DNA from: Burkholderiaceae bacterium
GTDB lineage: Bacteria > Pseudomonadota > Gammaproteobacteria > Burkholderiales > Burkholderiaceae_C
NCBI GenBank assembly: GCA_019751915.1
Contig: JAIEMS010000006.1
Coordinates: forward strand, 1 to 64,000
Length of the DNA stretch: 64,000 nucleotides
Reading direction: 5' to 3'
The position numbers and the translations under genes are program-made. This document shows, piece after piece, positions 38,231-51,334 of this stretch. Under the pieces are notes generated by a model. That model worked only from the letters and a program-made list of their open reading frames with translations, was not told the DNA's origin and made no database searches. Within the stretch, counting starts at the first letter, position 1. Each line of letters opens with the position of its first letter.

Positions 38231-38306
38231 TGGTCGATTGCTTTTGGAGCTCGAGGCCTCTGGGGGTTATCGGGTTTTTTGTTTTTCTGGGATTGAATAC
38301 AAGCAC

Positions 38307-38897
38307 GTGGCATTGCAGCAAATAGTCGAACAAATAGTGGCCGGTCTGGGCTATGACCTAGTAGAGATTGAACGCTCTGCGGGCGGCTTGCTGCGGATCA
38401 CCATCGATTGGCCTTGGCAGGCCCCCACCGAAGGCTTACCTGTGTTGGTAGACCAGTTTGTGACGGTTGAGGACTGCGAAAAGGTGACACGCCAACTCCA
38501 GTTTGCGCTGGAAGTCGATGGAATCGAGTACAAGCGTCTAGAAGTATCCTCGCCAGGCATTGATCGCCCGCTGCGCAACGAACAAGATTTCGTGCGTTTT
38601 GTGGGTGAGGTGATCGACATTACGCTCAAGAACCCGATGGGCGCTGCAGCCGCCGGTCAGGTCAGTGCCAATCGCAAAAAATTTCGCGGCACGCTCGAGC
38701 GTGCTGAGGCGGGTGGTTGGCAAATCGTCTGGAGTGATGAGCCGCCGCCTAAGCCAGGCCAGAGGGTCAGTAAAAAACGGATTCCTGCACCGCTACAGGC
38801 GCTGGGCTTTACGCTGGACGAATTGCGCGATGCACGTTTAGCGCCCATTGTGGACTTCAAGGGGCGTAGCGCAGGCAACGCCCCTGCACGGGACTGA
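38307..38897 (+). CDS. rimP: ribosome maturation factor RimP
   Basis: VALQQIVEQIVAGLGYDLVEIERSAGGLLRITIDWP...VEVSSPGIDRPL-type motif; GTG start; upstream of nusA. Confidence 0.93.
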   Translation: MALQQIVEQIVAGLGYDLVEIERSAGGLLRITIDWPWQAPTEGLPVLVDQFVTVEDCEKVTRQLQFALEVDGIEYKRLEVSSPGIDRPLRNEQDFVRFVGEVIDITLKNPMGAAAAGQVSANRKKFRGTLERAEAGGWQIVWSDEPPPKPGQRVSKKRIPAPLQALGFTLDELRDARLAPIVDFKGRSAGNAPARD

Positions 38898-38979
38898 TGG
38901 ACTGGACGAATATATGGGTGGCACGGGCCGGGGTTGCCGGGCTGTGGAACGCAGTTGAAGGAAACAGGAGAGTCGTCGC

Positions 38980-40464
38980 ATGAATCGCGAATTGTTGATG
39001 TTGGTTGAAGCCATTTCGCGCGAGAAAAACGTCGAGCGCGACGTGGTACTGGGCGCTGTCGAATTGGCGCTGGCCCAGGCCACCAAGAAGCTGTATGAAG
39101 GCGATGTCGATATCCGCGTGGCGGTCGATCGCGACAGCGGTACCCATGAAACCTTCCGCCGCTGGCTGGTGGTGCCGGACGATGCCGGACTGCAAAATCC
39201 AGAAGCCGAAGAGCTGTTGATGGATGCGCGTGATCGCATTGCCGACATCGAAGTCGGTGAATACATTGAGGAAGCCATTGAGTCGGTGCCGATTGGCCGT
39301 ATTGGTGCCATGGCGGCCAAGCAAGTGATCTTGCAAAAAATCCGTGATGCCGAGCGTGAAATGCTGTTGAGTGACTTCATGTCGCGCGGCGAAAAAATCT
39401 TCACTGGCACCGTCAAGCGCATGGACAAAGGCGACATGATTGTCGAATCGGGTCGCGTTGAGGGCCGTTTGCGCCGTAGCGAAATGATTCCTAAAGAAAA
39501 TCTTCGCAGTGGTGATCGGGTGCGCGCCATGATTATGGATGTTGACCTGACGCTGCGTGGCGCTCCCATTATTTTGTCGCGCTCGGCACCAGAATTTATG
39601 GTGGAGCTGTTTCGCCATGAAGTCCCCGAGATCGAACAGGGCCTGCTGGAAATCAAGAGCTGTGCCCGCGATCCCGGTAGCCGCGCCAAAATTGCTGTGC
39701 TGTCGCACGACCGGCGTGTGGACCCCATCGGCACTTGTGTCGGTGTGCGTGGCACCCGCGTCAATGCTGTGACCAACGAACTCGCTGGCGAGCGCGTCGA
39801 TATTGTGCTGTGGTCTGAAGACCCCGCCCAATTTGTGATTGGCGCATTGGCTCCGGCCAACGTGCAATCCATCGTTGTGGACGAAGAAAAACACGCGATG
39901 GATGTGGTGGTGGACGAAGAAAATCTCGCCATCGCCATCGGTCGTGGCGGTCAAAATGTCCGTTTGGCTTCTGACCTGACGGGCTGGAAGATCAACATCA
40001 TGGACGCTGCTGAGTCTGCTCAGAAGCAGGCCAACGAGACCAGTGTGGCCCGCCAACTGTTTATGGAAAAGCTCGATGTCGACCAAGAAATGGCCGATAT
40101 TCTGATTGCAGAAGGTTTTGAGAGCTTAGAAGAGGTGGCTTATGTGCCCCTCCAAGAGATGCTTGATATCGAGAGTTTCGATGAAGATACCGTCAACGAG
40201 CTGCGCGCACGCGCCAAGGACGCTCTGTTAACCATGGAAATTGCACGTGAAGAGAGCGTGGACGATGTGTCGCAAGAGCTGCGCGATCTGGATGGGCTGA
40301 CGCCTGAACTGATTGCCAAGCTTGCCGAAAGCGGCGTAAATACACGCGACGACCTGGCCGATTTGGCCATTGACGAACTGACCGACCTGACCGGACAGTC
40401 CGAAGAAGAAGCCAAAGCCTTGATCATGAAGGCGCGCGAACATTGGTTCGCGGGGCAACAGTAA
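38980..40464 (+). CDS. nusA: transcription termination/antitermination protein NusA
   Basis: [39 protein letters not shown]...; S1/KH domains and C-terminal repeats. Confidence 0.98.
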   Translation: MNRELLMLVEAISREKNVERDVVLGAVELALAQATKKLYEGDVDIRVAVDRDSGTHETFRRWLVVPDDAGLQNPEAEELLMDARDRIADIEVGEYIEEAIESVPIGRIGAMAAKQVILQKIRDAEREMLLSDFMSRGEKIFTGTVKRMDKGDMIVESGRVEGRLRRSEMIPKENLRSGDRVRAMIMDVDLTLRGAPIILSRSAPEFMVELFRHEVPEIEQGLLEIKSCARDPGSRAKIAVLSHDRRVDPIGTCVGVRGTRVNAVTNELAGERVDIVLWSEDPAQFVIGALAPANVQSIVVDEEKHAMDVVVDEENLAIAIGRGGQNVRLASDLTGWKINIMDAAESAQKQANETSVARQLFMEKLDVDQEMADILIAEGFESLEEVAYVPLQEMLDIESFDEDTVNELRARAKDALLTMEIAREESVDDVSQELRDLDGLTPELIAKLAESGVNTRDDLADLAIDELTDLTGQSEEEAKALIMKAREHWFAGQQ

Positions 40465-40488
40465 AGGTCAGGGAGGCACGAACCACAT

Positions 40489-43383
40489 ATGTCCAGCACC
40501 ACAGTCGCAGAGTTTGCCAGCGAACTCAAAAAATCCCCCGAAACCTTGCTTGAGCAACTCAAGTTGGCAGGCGTCTCCAAAAAAGCGCCGTCTGACGCTT
40601 TAACCGAGTCTGACAAGCAAAAGTTGCTTGCACACTTGCAAGCCAGTCACGGCATGTCGCCTGGTGATCGCAAAAAGATCACTTTGGTCACCCGTTCTAC
40701 CAGCGAAATCAAGCAAGCAGACGCTACCGGCAAGGCCCGCACGATTCAGGTTGAGGTGCGTAAAAAGCGTACCTTCATTAAGCGTGAGGAGGGTGCTGAA
40801 GTGCCCGCTGAAGACGCTGTCGACACGGTGGCAGAACCGGCAGCGCCGGCTCCGGAGCAAAACCCTGAATTGGTTCGCCGCGAAGAAGAAGCGCGCAACC
40901 AAGCGGAGTTGATTCGCCGCCAAGAGGACGAGCTGGCGCAAAAGCGCCGCGAACGTGAAGCGCGTGAGCAGCGCGAACGCGAAGCCGCCGAACGCGCTGC
41001 TGCCTATGCGGCCCAAGAAGCACAGAAAAAGGCCCAAGCCTCTGCGGTGAAAAAAGAAGCGTCTCGCGAGCAAGCCGCTGAGGCTGCTGCACGTGCCGCT
41101 GCCCAAGCTGAAGCCCGCGAAAAGGCAGAAGCCGAATCGCGTGCTCGTGCCAAAGAAGAGGCAACCCGCGCCACCGATTTGGGTGAACGCCGTCGTAAAG
41201 CCGAGGCAGAAGCGGCCGCTATTCGCTCCATGATGGCGGCGCCTAAGAAGGTTCTGGTTGCCAAAAAGCCTGAGGAACCTAAACCCACACCTCGCCCAGC
41301 TGCTGCTGCAGATGCCAAAAAAGGCACTCTGCACAAGCCGGCAGCAGGTGCAGCGGGCGCTGGCCCTCGCGCGGCTGCTGGTGCGCCTGTAGCACCAGCA
41401 GGGCCTGGTGGCAAAGAGGTCAAGTCAGCCAAGTTGTCTTCGAGTTGGGCTGGCGATCCTGCCAAAAAGAAAGAAATAAAGACCCGTGGCGACAGCAGCG
41501 CTGGTGCCAATCGTGGCAGCGCTTGGCGTGGTGGCCCTAAGGGTGGTGGTAATGGCCGCCGTGGCAATGACCGCAATGACCGTGGTGGTAACGACCACCA
41601 TGCCCATGCAGCGCCGGTTGAAGCGCGTATTTTGGAAGTCCACGTTCCTGAAACCATCACGGTGGCTGAATTAGCACACAAGATGTCTATCAAGGCATCT
41701 GAGGTGATCAAGGCGCTGATGAAGATGGGCCAAATGGTCACCATCAACCAGCCGCTGGACCAAGATACTGCCATGATCATGGTGGAAGAACTCGGTCACA
41801 AAGCGGTGGTGGCTGCACTGGACGATCCAGAAGCCTTCACCCAAGACGACACAGCGCACCAAGATGCCCCATTGTTGCCCCGTGCTCCAGTGGTGACGGT
41901 GATGGGTCACGTCGATCACGGTAAAACCTCGTTGCTGGACTACATCCGTCGCACCAAGGTGGCAACTGGCGAGGCCGGTGGTATCACCCAGCACATTGGT
42001 GCTTACCACGTTGAAACCCCGCGCGGTATGGTGTCGTTCCTCGATACCCCTGGTCACGAGGCCTTTACGGCCATGCGTGCCCGTGGTGCCAAGGCCACCG
42101 ACATTGTGATTTTGGTGGTTGCCGCCGACGATGGTGTCATGCCCCAAACCAAGGAAGCTATCAAGCACGCCAAGGCAGCTGGTGTGCCGATTGTGGTGGC
42201 TATCACCAAAGCAGACAAACCCGATGCCAACCCCGACCGTGTCAAGCAAGAGCTGGTGGTCGAGGAGGTGGTGCCTGAAGAATACGGTGGCGAGTCTCCC
42301 TTTATTCCTGTGTCTTCCAAGACAGGTATGGGCATTGATGAGTTGCTGGAGCAAGTGCTGTTGCAAGCAGAAGTGCTTGAACTCAAGGCTCCGGTCGAAT
42401 CACAGGCCAAAGGCTTGGTCATTGAAGCCAAGCTCGATAAGGGCCGTGGCCCAGTGGCAACCGTGCTGGTGCAGTCCGGTACGCTCAAGGTCGGCGATGT
42501 GGTGCTGGCAGGCCAAACCTTTGGTCGTGTCCGTGCGATGTTGGACGAAAACGGCAAAACAGCCAAAACCGCAGGCCCATCGATTCCGGTCGAAATCCAA
42601 GGTTTGACCGAAGTGCCACAGGCGGGCGACGAGTTCATGGTGTTGTCCGATGAGCGCCGGGCGCGCGAAATCGCCACCTACCGCGCTGGCAAGTTCCGCA
42701 ACACCAAGTTGGCCAAGCAGCAAGCCGCCAAGCTCGAAAACATGTTTGCCGACATGACTGCGGGCGAGGTCAAAATGCTGCCTATCATCGTCAAGGCCGA
42801 CGTGCAGGGTTCGCAAGAAGCGCTGTCGCAGTCGTTGCTCAAGCTCTCGACCGACGAGGTCAAGGTGCAACTGGTGTACACCGGCGTGGGTGGTATCAGC
42901 GAGTCCGACATCAATTTGGCGATTGCTTCCAAGGCGATCGTGATCGGCTTCAATGTTCGTGCCGATGCTGGAGCGCGCAAGTTGGCCGAAGGCAATGGCG
43001 TCGATTTGCACTACTACAGCATCATTTACGACGCTGTCGATGAGCTGAAGGTGGCGATGTCGGGTATGTTGGCCCCTGAACAGCGCGAAGAAATTCTCGG
43101 TACTGCCGAAATTCGCACGGTGTTCGTGGCTTCCAAAATCGGTACAGTGGCCGGTTCCTACATCACCTCCGGTATGGTGCATCGCAACGCCAAGTTCCGT
43201 CTGCTGCGCGAAAACGTGGTGGTCTATACCGGCGAAGTCGATTCGATCAAGCGCCTCAAAGACGATGTGCGCGAGGTCAAGGAAGGCTTCGAGTGCGGTA
43301 TCAAGCTCAAGAATTACAACGACATCAAAGAAAACGATCAGTTGGAATTCTTCGAGATCAAGGAAATCGCGCGGACGCTGTAA
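40489..43383 (+). CDS. infB: translation initiation factor IF-2
   Basis: [28 protein letters not shown]...[66 protein letters not shown]. Confidence 0.98.
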   Translation: MSSTTVAEFASELKKSPETLLEQLKLAGVSKKAPSDALTESDKQKLLAHLQASHGMSPGDRKKITLVTRSTSEIKQADATGKARTIQVEVRKKRTFIKREEGAEVPAEDAVDTVAEPAAPAPEQNPELVRREEEARNQAELIRRQEDELAQKRREREAREQREREAAERAAAYAAQEAQKKAQASAVKKEASREQAAEAAARAAAQAEAREKAEAESRARAKEEATRATDLGERRRKAEAEAAAIRSMMAAPKKVLVAKKPEEPKPTPRPAAAADAKKGTLHKPAAGAAGAGPRAAAGAPVAPAGPGGKEVKSAKLSSSWAGDPAKKKEIKTRGDSSAGANRGSAWRGGPKGGGNGRRGNDRNDRGGNDHHAHAAPVEARILEVHVPETITVAELAHKMSIKASEVIKALMKMGQMVTINQPLDQDTAMIMVEELGHKAVVAALDDPEAFTQDDTAHQDAPLLPRAPVVTVMGHVDHGKTSLLDYIRRTKVATGEAGGITQHIGAYHVETPRGMVSFLDTPGHEAFTAMRARGAKATDIVILVVAADDGVMPQTKEAIKHAKAAGVPIVVAITKADKPDANPDRVKQELVVEEVVPEEYGGESPFIPVSSKTGMGIDELLEQVLLQAEVLELKAPVESQAKGLVIEAKLDKGRGPVATVLVQSGTLKVGDVVLAGQTFGRVRAMLDENGKTAKTAGPSIPVEIQGLTEVPQAGDEFMVLSDERRAREIATYRAGKFRNTKLAKQQAAKLENMFADMTAGEVKMLPIIVKADVQGSQEALSQSLLKLSTDEVKVQLVYTGVGGISESDINLAIASKAIVIGFNVRADAGARKLAEGNGVDLHYYSIIYDAVDELKVAMSGMLAPEQREEILGTAEIRTVFVASKIGTVAGSYITSGMVHRNAKFRLLRENVVVYTGEVDSIKRLKDDVREVKEGFECGIKLKNYNDIKENDQLEFFEIKEIARTL

Positions 43384-43386
43384 GCC

Positions 43387-43758
43387 ATGGCTGCTAAAAA
43401 GTCCACGACCCCCAACCGCGCCTTCAAGGTGGCCGACCAGATCCAGCGCGATCTGACGGAGCTGATCGCGCGCGAGTTGAAAGACCCGCGCGTGGGCATG
43501 GTGACGCTGCAAGGCGTGGAGGTCACGCCTGACTACGCCCATGCCAAGGTGTTCTTTAGTCTGCTGACGGGCGACCCACAGCAAACGCAAGATGCCTTGA
43601 ACCAAGCCGCAGGCTTTTTGCGCAACGGCTTGTTTAAGCGCCTGCACATTCACACCGTGCCGACGCTGCATTTCATTTTTGACCGCACCTCTGAGCGTGC
43701 AGCCGACATGAACGCCTTGATTGCCAAGGCCGTTTCTTCCCGCGCGAAAGACGACTGA
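43387..43758 (+). CDS. rbfA: ribosome-binding factor A
   Basis: [50 protein letters not shown]. Confidence 0.97.
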   Translation: MAAKKSTTPNRAFKVADQIQRDLTELIARELKDPRVGMVTLQGVEVTPDYAHAKVFFSLLTGDPQQTQDALNQAAGFLRNGLFKRLHIHTVPTLHFIFDRTSERAADMNALIAKAVSSRAKDD

Positions 43759-43760
43759 CC

Positions 43761-44753
43761 ATGAACGCGCCACGCACCAGGGTGCAGCGGCGCCCTGTGC
43801 ATGGGGTGTTGTTGCTCGATAAACCGCTGGGTCTTTCCAGCAACGATGCTTTGCAAAAAGCCAAGTGGCTTTTGCGCGCCGAAAAAGCCGGTCATACCGG
43901 CACACTCGATCCGCTGGCCACGGGTGTGCTGCCGCTGTGCTTTGGTGCTGCCACCAAATTTAGCCAGTTGCAGCTTGATGCGCCCAAAACCTACGAAGCC
44001 ATCGCCCGTTTGGGTATCACTACGACCACCGGTGATGCCGAGGGCGAGGTGCTGCGCGAATGTGCCGTCACACCGGCTATGCTGACACCCGAGCGCCTCG
44101 CGCAGGTGCAGCAGCAGTTTACCGGCCCGATTCGCCAAGTGCCACCGATGTACAGCGCCCTTAAAAAAGACGGCAAGGCGCTGTACGAGTATGCGCGTGA
44201 AGGCATTGATGTCGAGCGTGCAGCCCGCGATATTCAAATTTACGCACTCAATGTGGCTCCAGCGCTTGATGGTCAAGCCCAGCCAGCTATCAAAATCATA
44301 GTTACATGCAGCAAAGGCACGTATATCCGCACGCTGGGCGAAGACATCGGCGCGGCACTCGGGTGTGGCGCCCACCTGACCTTTTTGCGCCGCATGGATA
44401 CCGGCGGTCTGGGCATTGACCGCTGCGTTACCTTGACCGATCTCGAAGCGATGGACGAATCGCAGCGCTTGGCTTGCTTGCTGCCGCCAGAGTCGCTGTT
44501 GGTCGATCATCTGCACGTCACATTGGGCGCAGAAGATGCAGCCCGATTCTTGTCGGGTCTGCGCCGCCGGGGTGCTTGGCCTGATGCCAAGGCGGTGGCC
44601 GTGTTTGGCGAATCGCCCCGCGCGCTGCTGGGCGTGGCCCACACAGTGGCGGGCGAGCTGATTCCCGACCGCTTGTTAAGCCCTCTCGAAATTCAACAAA
44701 TCCTGCAAAGTACGCCGGTCGCAGTGGCTGCCGGCATTTTGGAAACACTATGA
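43761..44753 (+). CDS. truB: tRNA pseudouridine(55) synthase
   Basis: [55 protein letters not shown]. Confidence 0.97.
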   Translation: MNAPRTRVQRRPVHGVLLLDKPLGLSSNDALQKAKWLLRAEKAGHTGTLDPLATGVLPLCFGAATKFSQLQLDAPKTYEAIARLGITTTTGDAEGEVLRECAVTPAMLTPERLAQVQQQFTGPIRQVPPMYSALKKDGKALYEYAREGIDVERAARDIQIYALNVAPALDGQAQPAIKIIVTCSKGTYIRTLGEDIGAALGCGAHLTFLRRMDTGGLGIDRCVTLTDLEAMDESQRLACLLPPESLLVDHLHVTLGAEDAARFLSGLRRRGAWPDAKAVAVFGESPRALLGVAHTVAGELIPDRLLSPLEIQQILQSTPVAVAAGILETL

Positions 44754-46570
44754 GCAAACAAATTCGCAATATCGCCATCATCGCCCACGTTGACCACGGC
44801 AAAACCACGATGGTGGACCAGTTGCTGCGCCAGTCGGGCACTTTTGCCGACCACGAAAAAGTGATCGACACCGTGATGGACAACGGTGCCATCGAGCGCG
44901 AGCGCGGCATCACCATCTTGGCCAAGAACTGCGCTGTGAGCTGGGAAGGCACCCATATCAACATCGTCGATACCCCCGGTCACGCGGACTTTGGTGGTGA
45001 AGTCGAGCGCGCGCTGTCGATGGTCGATGGCGTGGTGTTGCTGATCGATGCCCAAGAAGGCCCCATGCCGCAAACCCGCTTTGTGACCAAGAAGGCGTTG
45101 GCCTTGGGTCTGAAGCCGATTGTGGTGGTCAACAAGGTCGATAAGCCCGGTGCCAACCCCGACAAGGTGGTCAATGCCGCTTTCGACTTGTTCGACAAAC
45201 TCGGCGCTACCGACGAACAACTCGATTTCCCAGTGGTGTACGCCTCGGGTATCAATGGCTGGACTTCGCTCGAAGAAGGCGCTCCGGGCGAACAATGGGG
45301 CCCCGATATGTCGGCCCTGTTCAATACCGTGCTCAAGCACGTACCACCACAAGAAGGTGACCCAGAAGGCCCACTGCAATTGCAAATTTCGGCGCTGGAC
45401 TTTTCGACCTTCGTCGGTCGCATCGGCGTGGGCCGCATCAGCCAAGGCACGTTAAAGCCCATGATGGATGTGGTCGTCATGGAAGGCCCAGACGGTAAAT
45501 CAATCAAGGGCCGTGTCAATCAGGTGCTCAAGTTCCACGGTATTGACCGCGTGCAAGTGACCGAAGCTGGCCCCGGCGACATCGTGCTGATCAACGGTAT
45601 TGCCGACATCGGCATTGGCGTGACCGTGACCGATCCGACCAACCCAGCACCGCTGCCGATGCTCAAGGTCGATGAGCCGACCCTGACCATGAATTTCTGC
45701 GTCAATACCAGCCCCTTGGCCGGTCGTGAAGGCAAGTTCGTCACCAGCCGCCAAATCTGGGATCGTTTGCAAAAAGAACTGCAACACAACGTGGCCCTGC
45801 GCGTGAAAGAAACCGACGAAGAAGGTATCTTTGAAGTCATGGGCCGTGGCGAACTGCACTTGACCATTTTGCTGGAAAACATGCGCCGCGAAGGCTACGA
45901 GCTGGCCGTGTCGAAGCCGCGCGTGGTGTTCCGTGATGTCGATGGCGTGCGCCATGAGCCTATCGAGTTGGTGACGGCCGACATCGAAGAAACCCACCAA
46001 GGTGGTGTGATGCAAGCGCTGGGCGAACGCAAGGGCGAACTGGTCAACATGGAACCCGATGGCCGTGGCCGTGTCCGCCTCGAATACCGCATTCCAGCAC
46101 GGGGCCTGATTGGTTTTACCAACGAATTCTTGAACCTGACACGCGGTTCTGGCCTCATTTCCAACATTTTTGACAGCTACGAGCCGCACAAGGGTGACAT
46201 CGGTGGCCGCAAAAATGGCGTGTTGATTTCGATGGACGAAGGCGAAATCTTTACCTACGCTTTGGGCAAACTCGATGACCGTGGCCGTATGTTCGTCAAG
46301 GCGAACGATCCAGTGTACGAAGGCATGATCGTCGGTATCCACAGCCGCGACAACGATTTGGTGGTCAATGCGACACGCACCAAACAATTGACCAATTTCC
46401 GGGTCTCGGGCAAGGAAGACGCGATCAAAATCACGCCTCCTATCGACTTGACACTGGAATACGGCGTTGAATTCATCGAGGACGACGAATTGGTCGAAAT
46501 CACGCCCAAGTCGGTGCGTCTGCGCAAGCGTCACTTGAAAGAAAGCGACCGCAAGCGCGCTGGCCGTTGA
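44750..46570 (+). CDS. typA: translational GTPase TypA/BipA
   Basis: [89 protein letters not shown]. Confidence 0.98.
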   Translation: MSKQIRNIAIIAHVDHGKTTMVDQLLRQSGTFADHEKVIDTVMDNGAIERERGITILAKNCAVSWEGTHINIVDTPGHADFGGEVERALSMVDGVVLLIDAQEGPMPQTRFVTKKALALGLKPIVVVNKVDKPGANPDKVVNAAFDLFDKLGATDEQLDFPVVYASGINGWTSLEEGAPGEQWGPDMSALFNTVLKHVPPQEGDPEGPLQLQISALDFSTFVGRIGVGRISQGTLKPMMDVVVMEGPDGKSIKGRVNQVLKFHGIDRVQVTEAGPGDIVLINGIADIGIGVTVTDPTNPAPLPMLKVDEPTLTMNFCVNTSPLAGREGKFVTSRQIWDRLQKELQHNVALRVKETDEEGIFEVMGRGELHLTILLENMRREGYELAVSKPRVVFRDVDGVRHEPIELVTADIEETHQGGVMQALGERKGELVNMEPDGRGRVRLEYRIPARGLIGFTNEFLNLTRGSGLISNIFDSYEPHKGDIGGRKNGVLISMDEGEIFTYALGKLDDRGRMFVKANDPVYEGMIVGIHSRDNDLVVNATRTKQLTNFRVSGKEDAIKITPPIDLTLEYGVEFIEDDELVEITPKSVRLRKRHLKESDRKRAGR

Positions 46571-46585
46571 TTCGGTAGCATGTAC

Positions 46586-46618
46586 GAAAGGGCTACTGCC
46601 ACGCAGTGGCCCTTTTTG
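46586..46618 (+). terminator. Terminator of typA
   Basis: AAAGGGCTACTGCCACGCAGTGGCCCTTTTT. Confidence 0.85.
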
Positions 46619-46656
46619 TCGTTAAAGGCACAGGTTTTAACAACGAAGGAAGAAAA

Positions 46657-47751
46657 ATGACGGAGACAGTCTCTGAGGTATTGAGCGAAATTCGCGGTCA
46701 AGTAGGCTTTATTACGTTGAACCGGCCTCGGGCGCTGAATGCGCTGTCGCTGGGCATGGTGCGCGATTTGATGGCCGTGCTGTTGGCTTGGCAAAACGAT
46801 GACAGGGTGTTGGCTGTGGCGATTCGTGGCAGCAACAAAGAAGGCCCATTTGGTGCTTTCTGCGCCGGTGGGGACATTCGCTTTTTGCACCAAGCCGGTA
46901 GCCAAGGTAATCCACAAATTGAAGACTTCTTTACCGAAGAATACGCACTCAACCACCTGATTCACCGCTATACCAAGCCTTACATGGCCTTCATGGATGG
47001 CATTGTCATGGGTGGTGGCATGGGCATTAGCCAAGGTGCTGCGCTGCGTATCGTCACCGAACGCACCAAGATGGCCATGCCCGAAACGGCCATTGGCTTG
47101 TTCCCCGACGTGGGCGGCGGTTACTTTTTGAGCCGTTCCCCGGGGCGCACAGGCGAGTGGCTTGGGTTGGTGGGCGAAACCATCGGTGCTGGCGATGCCA
47201 TTGCCTTCGGTTTGGCCGATGGCTGCTTGGCCGTCGATCAGCAAGCGCCGCTGTGGGACGCGCTGGGCACGCAAGCGTTTGCCGATGGTGCCGCGATCCG
47301 TGATTTTGTTGCTACGAAATTAGTAGCTGCTGAAGCAGTTATGGCAAGCGCTAGGGCCGATATTGACCACTATTTTGCGCTGGAGAGCGTCAGTGCCATC
47401 GTCACTGCACTGGAAGCGGCTGGCAGCGACTGGGCCAACGCTACGGCGGCCCTGCTGCGCAAGCGCTCGCCGTTGATGCTGCATGTGGTGCTGGAGCAGG
47501 TGCGCCGCGCCCGCGCTATGGACTTGGCCCACGACCTGCGTATGGAGCGCGACTTGGTGCGCCACTGTTTTTACCTGCGTCCCGGTCAGAGTGAAACGCT
47601 CGAAGGCATCCGTGCGTTGGCGGTCGACAAAGACCACTCGCCGCGCTGGAATCCGGCCCGCATCGAAGACGTTACACCCGCGTTGGTCGAGTCGTTCTTT
47701 GTCAGCCCGTGGCCCGCCTACGCGCACCCACTGGTCGATTTGGTCAATTGA
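46657..47751 (+). CDS. enoyl-CoA hydratase/isomerase family (3-hydroxyisobutyryl-CoA hydrolase-like)
   Basis: VGFITLNRPRALNALSLGMVRDLMAVLLAWQNDDRVLAVAIRGSNKEGPFGAFCAGGDIRFL...VMGGGMGISQGAALRIVTERTKMAMPETAIGLFPDVGGGYFLSR. Confidence 0.93.
   Translation: MTETVSEVLSEIRGQVGFITLNRPRALNALSLGMVRDLMAVLLAWQNDDRVLAVAIRGSNKEGPFGAFCAGGDIRFLHQAGSQGNPQIEDFFTEEYALNHLIHRYTKPYMAFMDGIVMGGGMGISQGAALRIVTERTKMAMPETAIGLFPDVGGGYFLSRSPGRTGEWLGLVGETIGAGDAIAFGLADGCLAVDQQAPLWDALGTQAFADGAAIRDFVATKLVAAEAVMASARADIDHYFALESVSAIVTALEAAGSDWANATAALLRKRSPLMLHVVLEQVRRARAMDLAHDLRMERDLVRHCFYLRPGQSETLEGIRALAVDKDHSPRWNPARIEDVTPALVESFFVSPWPAYAHPLVDLVN
47302..47358 (-). repeat. Dispersed double-dyad repeat, copy 9 (inside CDS)
   Basis: GATTTTGTTGCTACGAAATTAGTAGCTGCTGAAGCAGTTATGGCAAGCGCTAGGGCC; encodes DFVATKLVAAEAVMASARA. 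Confidence 0.7.
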
Positions 47752-47775
47752 TTTGGAGCGCCTATGGGGGGCCGG

Positions 47776-48267
47776 TCAGCGGTGACGGCTCTTCATGGCG
47801 CGTTCGACTTCGCGCTTGCCTTCGCGGTCTTTGATGGTGTCGCGTTTGTCGTGCTCGGCTTTGCCTTTGGCCAAAGCGACTTCGCATTTCACGCGGCCAT
47901 CTTTCCAGTGCAAGTTCAGGGCCACAAGGGTGTAGCCCTTTTGCTCGACTTTGCCAATCAAGCGCTTGATTTCTTCCTTGTGCAGCAGCAACTTTTTGGT
48001 GCGTATCGCGTCCGGGTTGACGTGGGTCGAGGCGGTTTTGAGGGGGTTGATTTGGCAGCCGATCAGGTACAACTCGCCCTCACGAATCACCACGTAGCCA
48101 TCGGTCAGTTGCACCTTACCATCGCGCAGTGCTTTGACTTCCCAGCCTTCAAGCACCAAGCCCGCTTCGTAGCGTTCTTCAAAGAAATAGTTGTAAGCCG
48201 CTTTTTTGTTGTCGGCAATGCGGGAGGAGGTTTGGGGTTTCTTGGCCATCGGGAGTAGATGCGGCAC
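47776..48267 (-). CDS. smpB: SsrA-binding protein
   Basis: [57 protein letters not shown]. Confidence 0.97.
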   Translation of the reverse strand: MPHLLPMAKKPQTSSRIADNKKAAYNYFFEERYEAGLVLEGWEVKALRDGKVQLTDGYVVIREGELYLIGCQINPLKTASTHVNPDAIRTKKLLLHKEEIKRLIGKVEQKGYTLVALNLHWKDGRVKCEVALAKGKAEHDKRDTIKDREGKREVERAMKSRHR

Positions 48268-48361
48268 CAGACGGGAGATAAAAGGCCTCCCTACAATCGC
48301 TGTCGCCGTGTACCTTCGATTCTAGTTTCGTCCTGCCTGTGCTGGGCTATTCACTGCTCAT

Positions 48362-48802
48362 ATGAAAACTGTCCATAAATCCGTTTTAATCTGGTACAGC
48401 CCCGAAGAAATGTTCGCCTTGGTCACTGGCGTGGCCGAGTATCCCCAGTTTTTACCTTGGTGCGACCGGGCGCGTGTGCTAGAGCAAGACAGCACTGGAA
48501 TGCAGGCCGAAATCGGCATTGCCCTGAGCGGTCTGCGGCAAACTTTTGTGACCCGCAATGTGCATGAGGAAGGCCGCCGGGTGCAAATGCACTTGGTCAA
48601 AGGGCCATTTTCTCGGCTCGATGGTGATTGGCACTTCCATCCCGTAGGCGATGGCAGCCAGCGCGCCTCGCGCGTGGAGTTGCAACTGAACTATGGCTTT
48701 GCCAACCGAGCACTGGCTGCTTTGGTGGGGCCTGTGTTTGACCGCATTGCCGCCACGATGGTGGATGCTTTCGTCAAACGGGCGCAGCAGGTATATGGGT
48801 AA
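48362..48802 (+). CDS. ratA: RatA-like / coenzyme Q-binding COQ10 START domain protein
   Basis: MKTVHKSVLIWYSPEEMFALVTGVAEYPQFLPWCDRARVLEQDSTGMQAEIGIALSGLRQTFVTRN. Confidence 0.92.
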   Translation: MKTVHKSVLIWYSPEEMFALVTGVAEYPQFLPWCDRARVLEQDSTGMQAEIGIALSGLRQTFVTRNVHEEGRRVQMHLVKGPFSRLDGDWHFHPVGDGSQRASRVELQLNYGFANRALAALVGPVFDRIAATMVDAFVKRAQQVYG

Positions 48803-49157
48803 CGTTAGAGTCACAGCCAGCCTTGCCGAGGCTGCAACGATCACCGTGGTGGTGGTTTCGTCTCCCGGAAAGTCGCAAATTTTAGAGCGCTGCGTGCAGT
48901 TGCCGCTGGGCGCGACGCTGGCCGATGCTGTGCGGCGCAGTGGTTTGCTCGATGCAAAGCTGACCCCAGCGCAATGGCCCGTTTGCGGCATTTGGGGCCG
49001 TGTGGTCGAGTCTTCGCAAGTGCTCGCCCACCATGACCGGGTGGAGCTGTACCGACCGTTAACGGTGGATCCAAAAGTGGCTCGGCGCGAACGCTTCGCC
49101 CGCCAAGGCGCACGCAGCGCTGGTTTGTTTGCCCGCCAGCGTACTGGGGGCCGTTAA
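48795..49157 (+). CDS. rnfH: RnfH family ubiquitin-like protein
   Basis: LPLGATLADAVRRSGLLDAKL...PVCGIWGRVVESSQVLAHHDRVELYRPLTVDPKVARRERFARQG. Confidence 0.92.
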   Translation: MGNVRVTASLAEAATITVVVVSSPGKSQILERCVQLPLGATLADAVRRSGLLDAKLTPAQWPVCGIWGRVVESSQVLAHHDRVELYRPLTVDPKVARRERFARQGARSAGLFARQRTGGR

Positions 49158-49179
49158 GCTGGTGCAGCGCTGATTTGGG

Positions 49180-51265
<2,086 letters not shown>

Positions 51266-51286
51266 TTTTTACCTTTGTGCCCCCAC

Positions 51287-51323
51287 AGGCCCGAACCCAC
51301 GCAGCGGTGTTCGGGCCTTTTTC
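51287..51323 (+). terminator. Intrinsic terminator-like hairpin between guaB and guaA
   Basis: AGGCCCGAACCCACGCAGCGGTGTTCGGGCCTTTTTCTTTT. Confidence 0.75.
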
Positions 51324-51334
51324 TTTTGATCGCC

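Noticed and set aside
40740-41620. Low-complexity Ala/Glu/Arg and Gly/Arg-rich region in infB
   Set aside because: Typical of the variable N-terminal domain of IF-2; not unusual.
42400-43905. 501-aa minus-strand ORF over infB/rbfA
   Set aside because: Antisense shadow spanning two conserved genes; His/Ala/Gly-rich non-protein-like composition.
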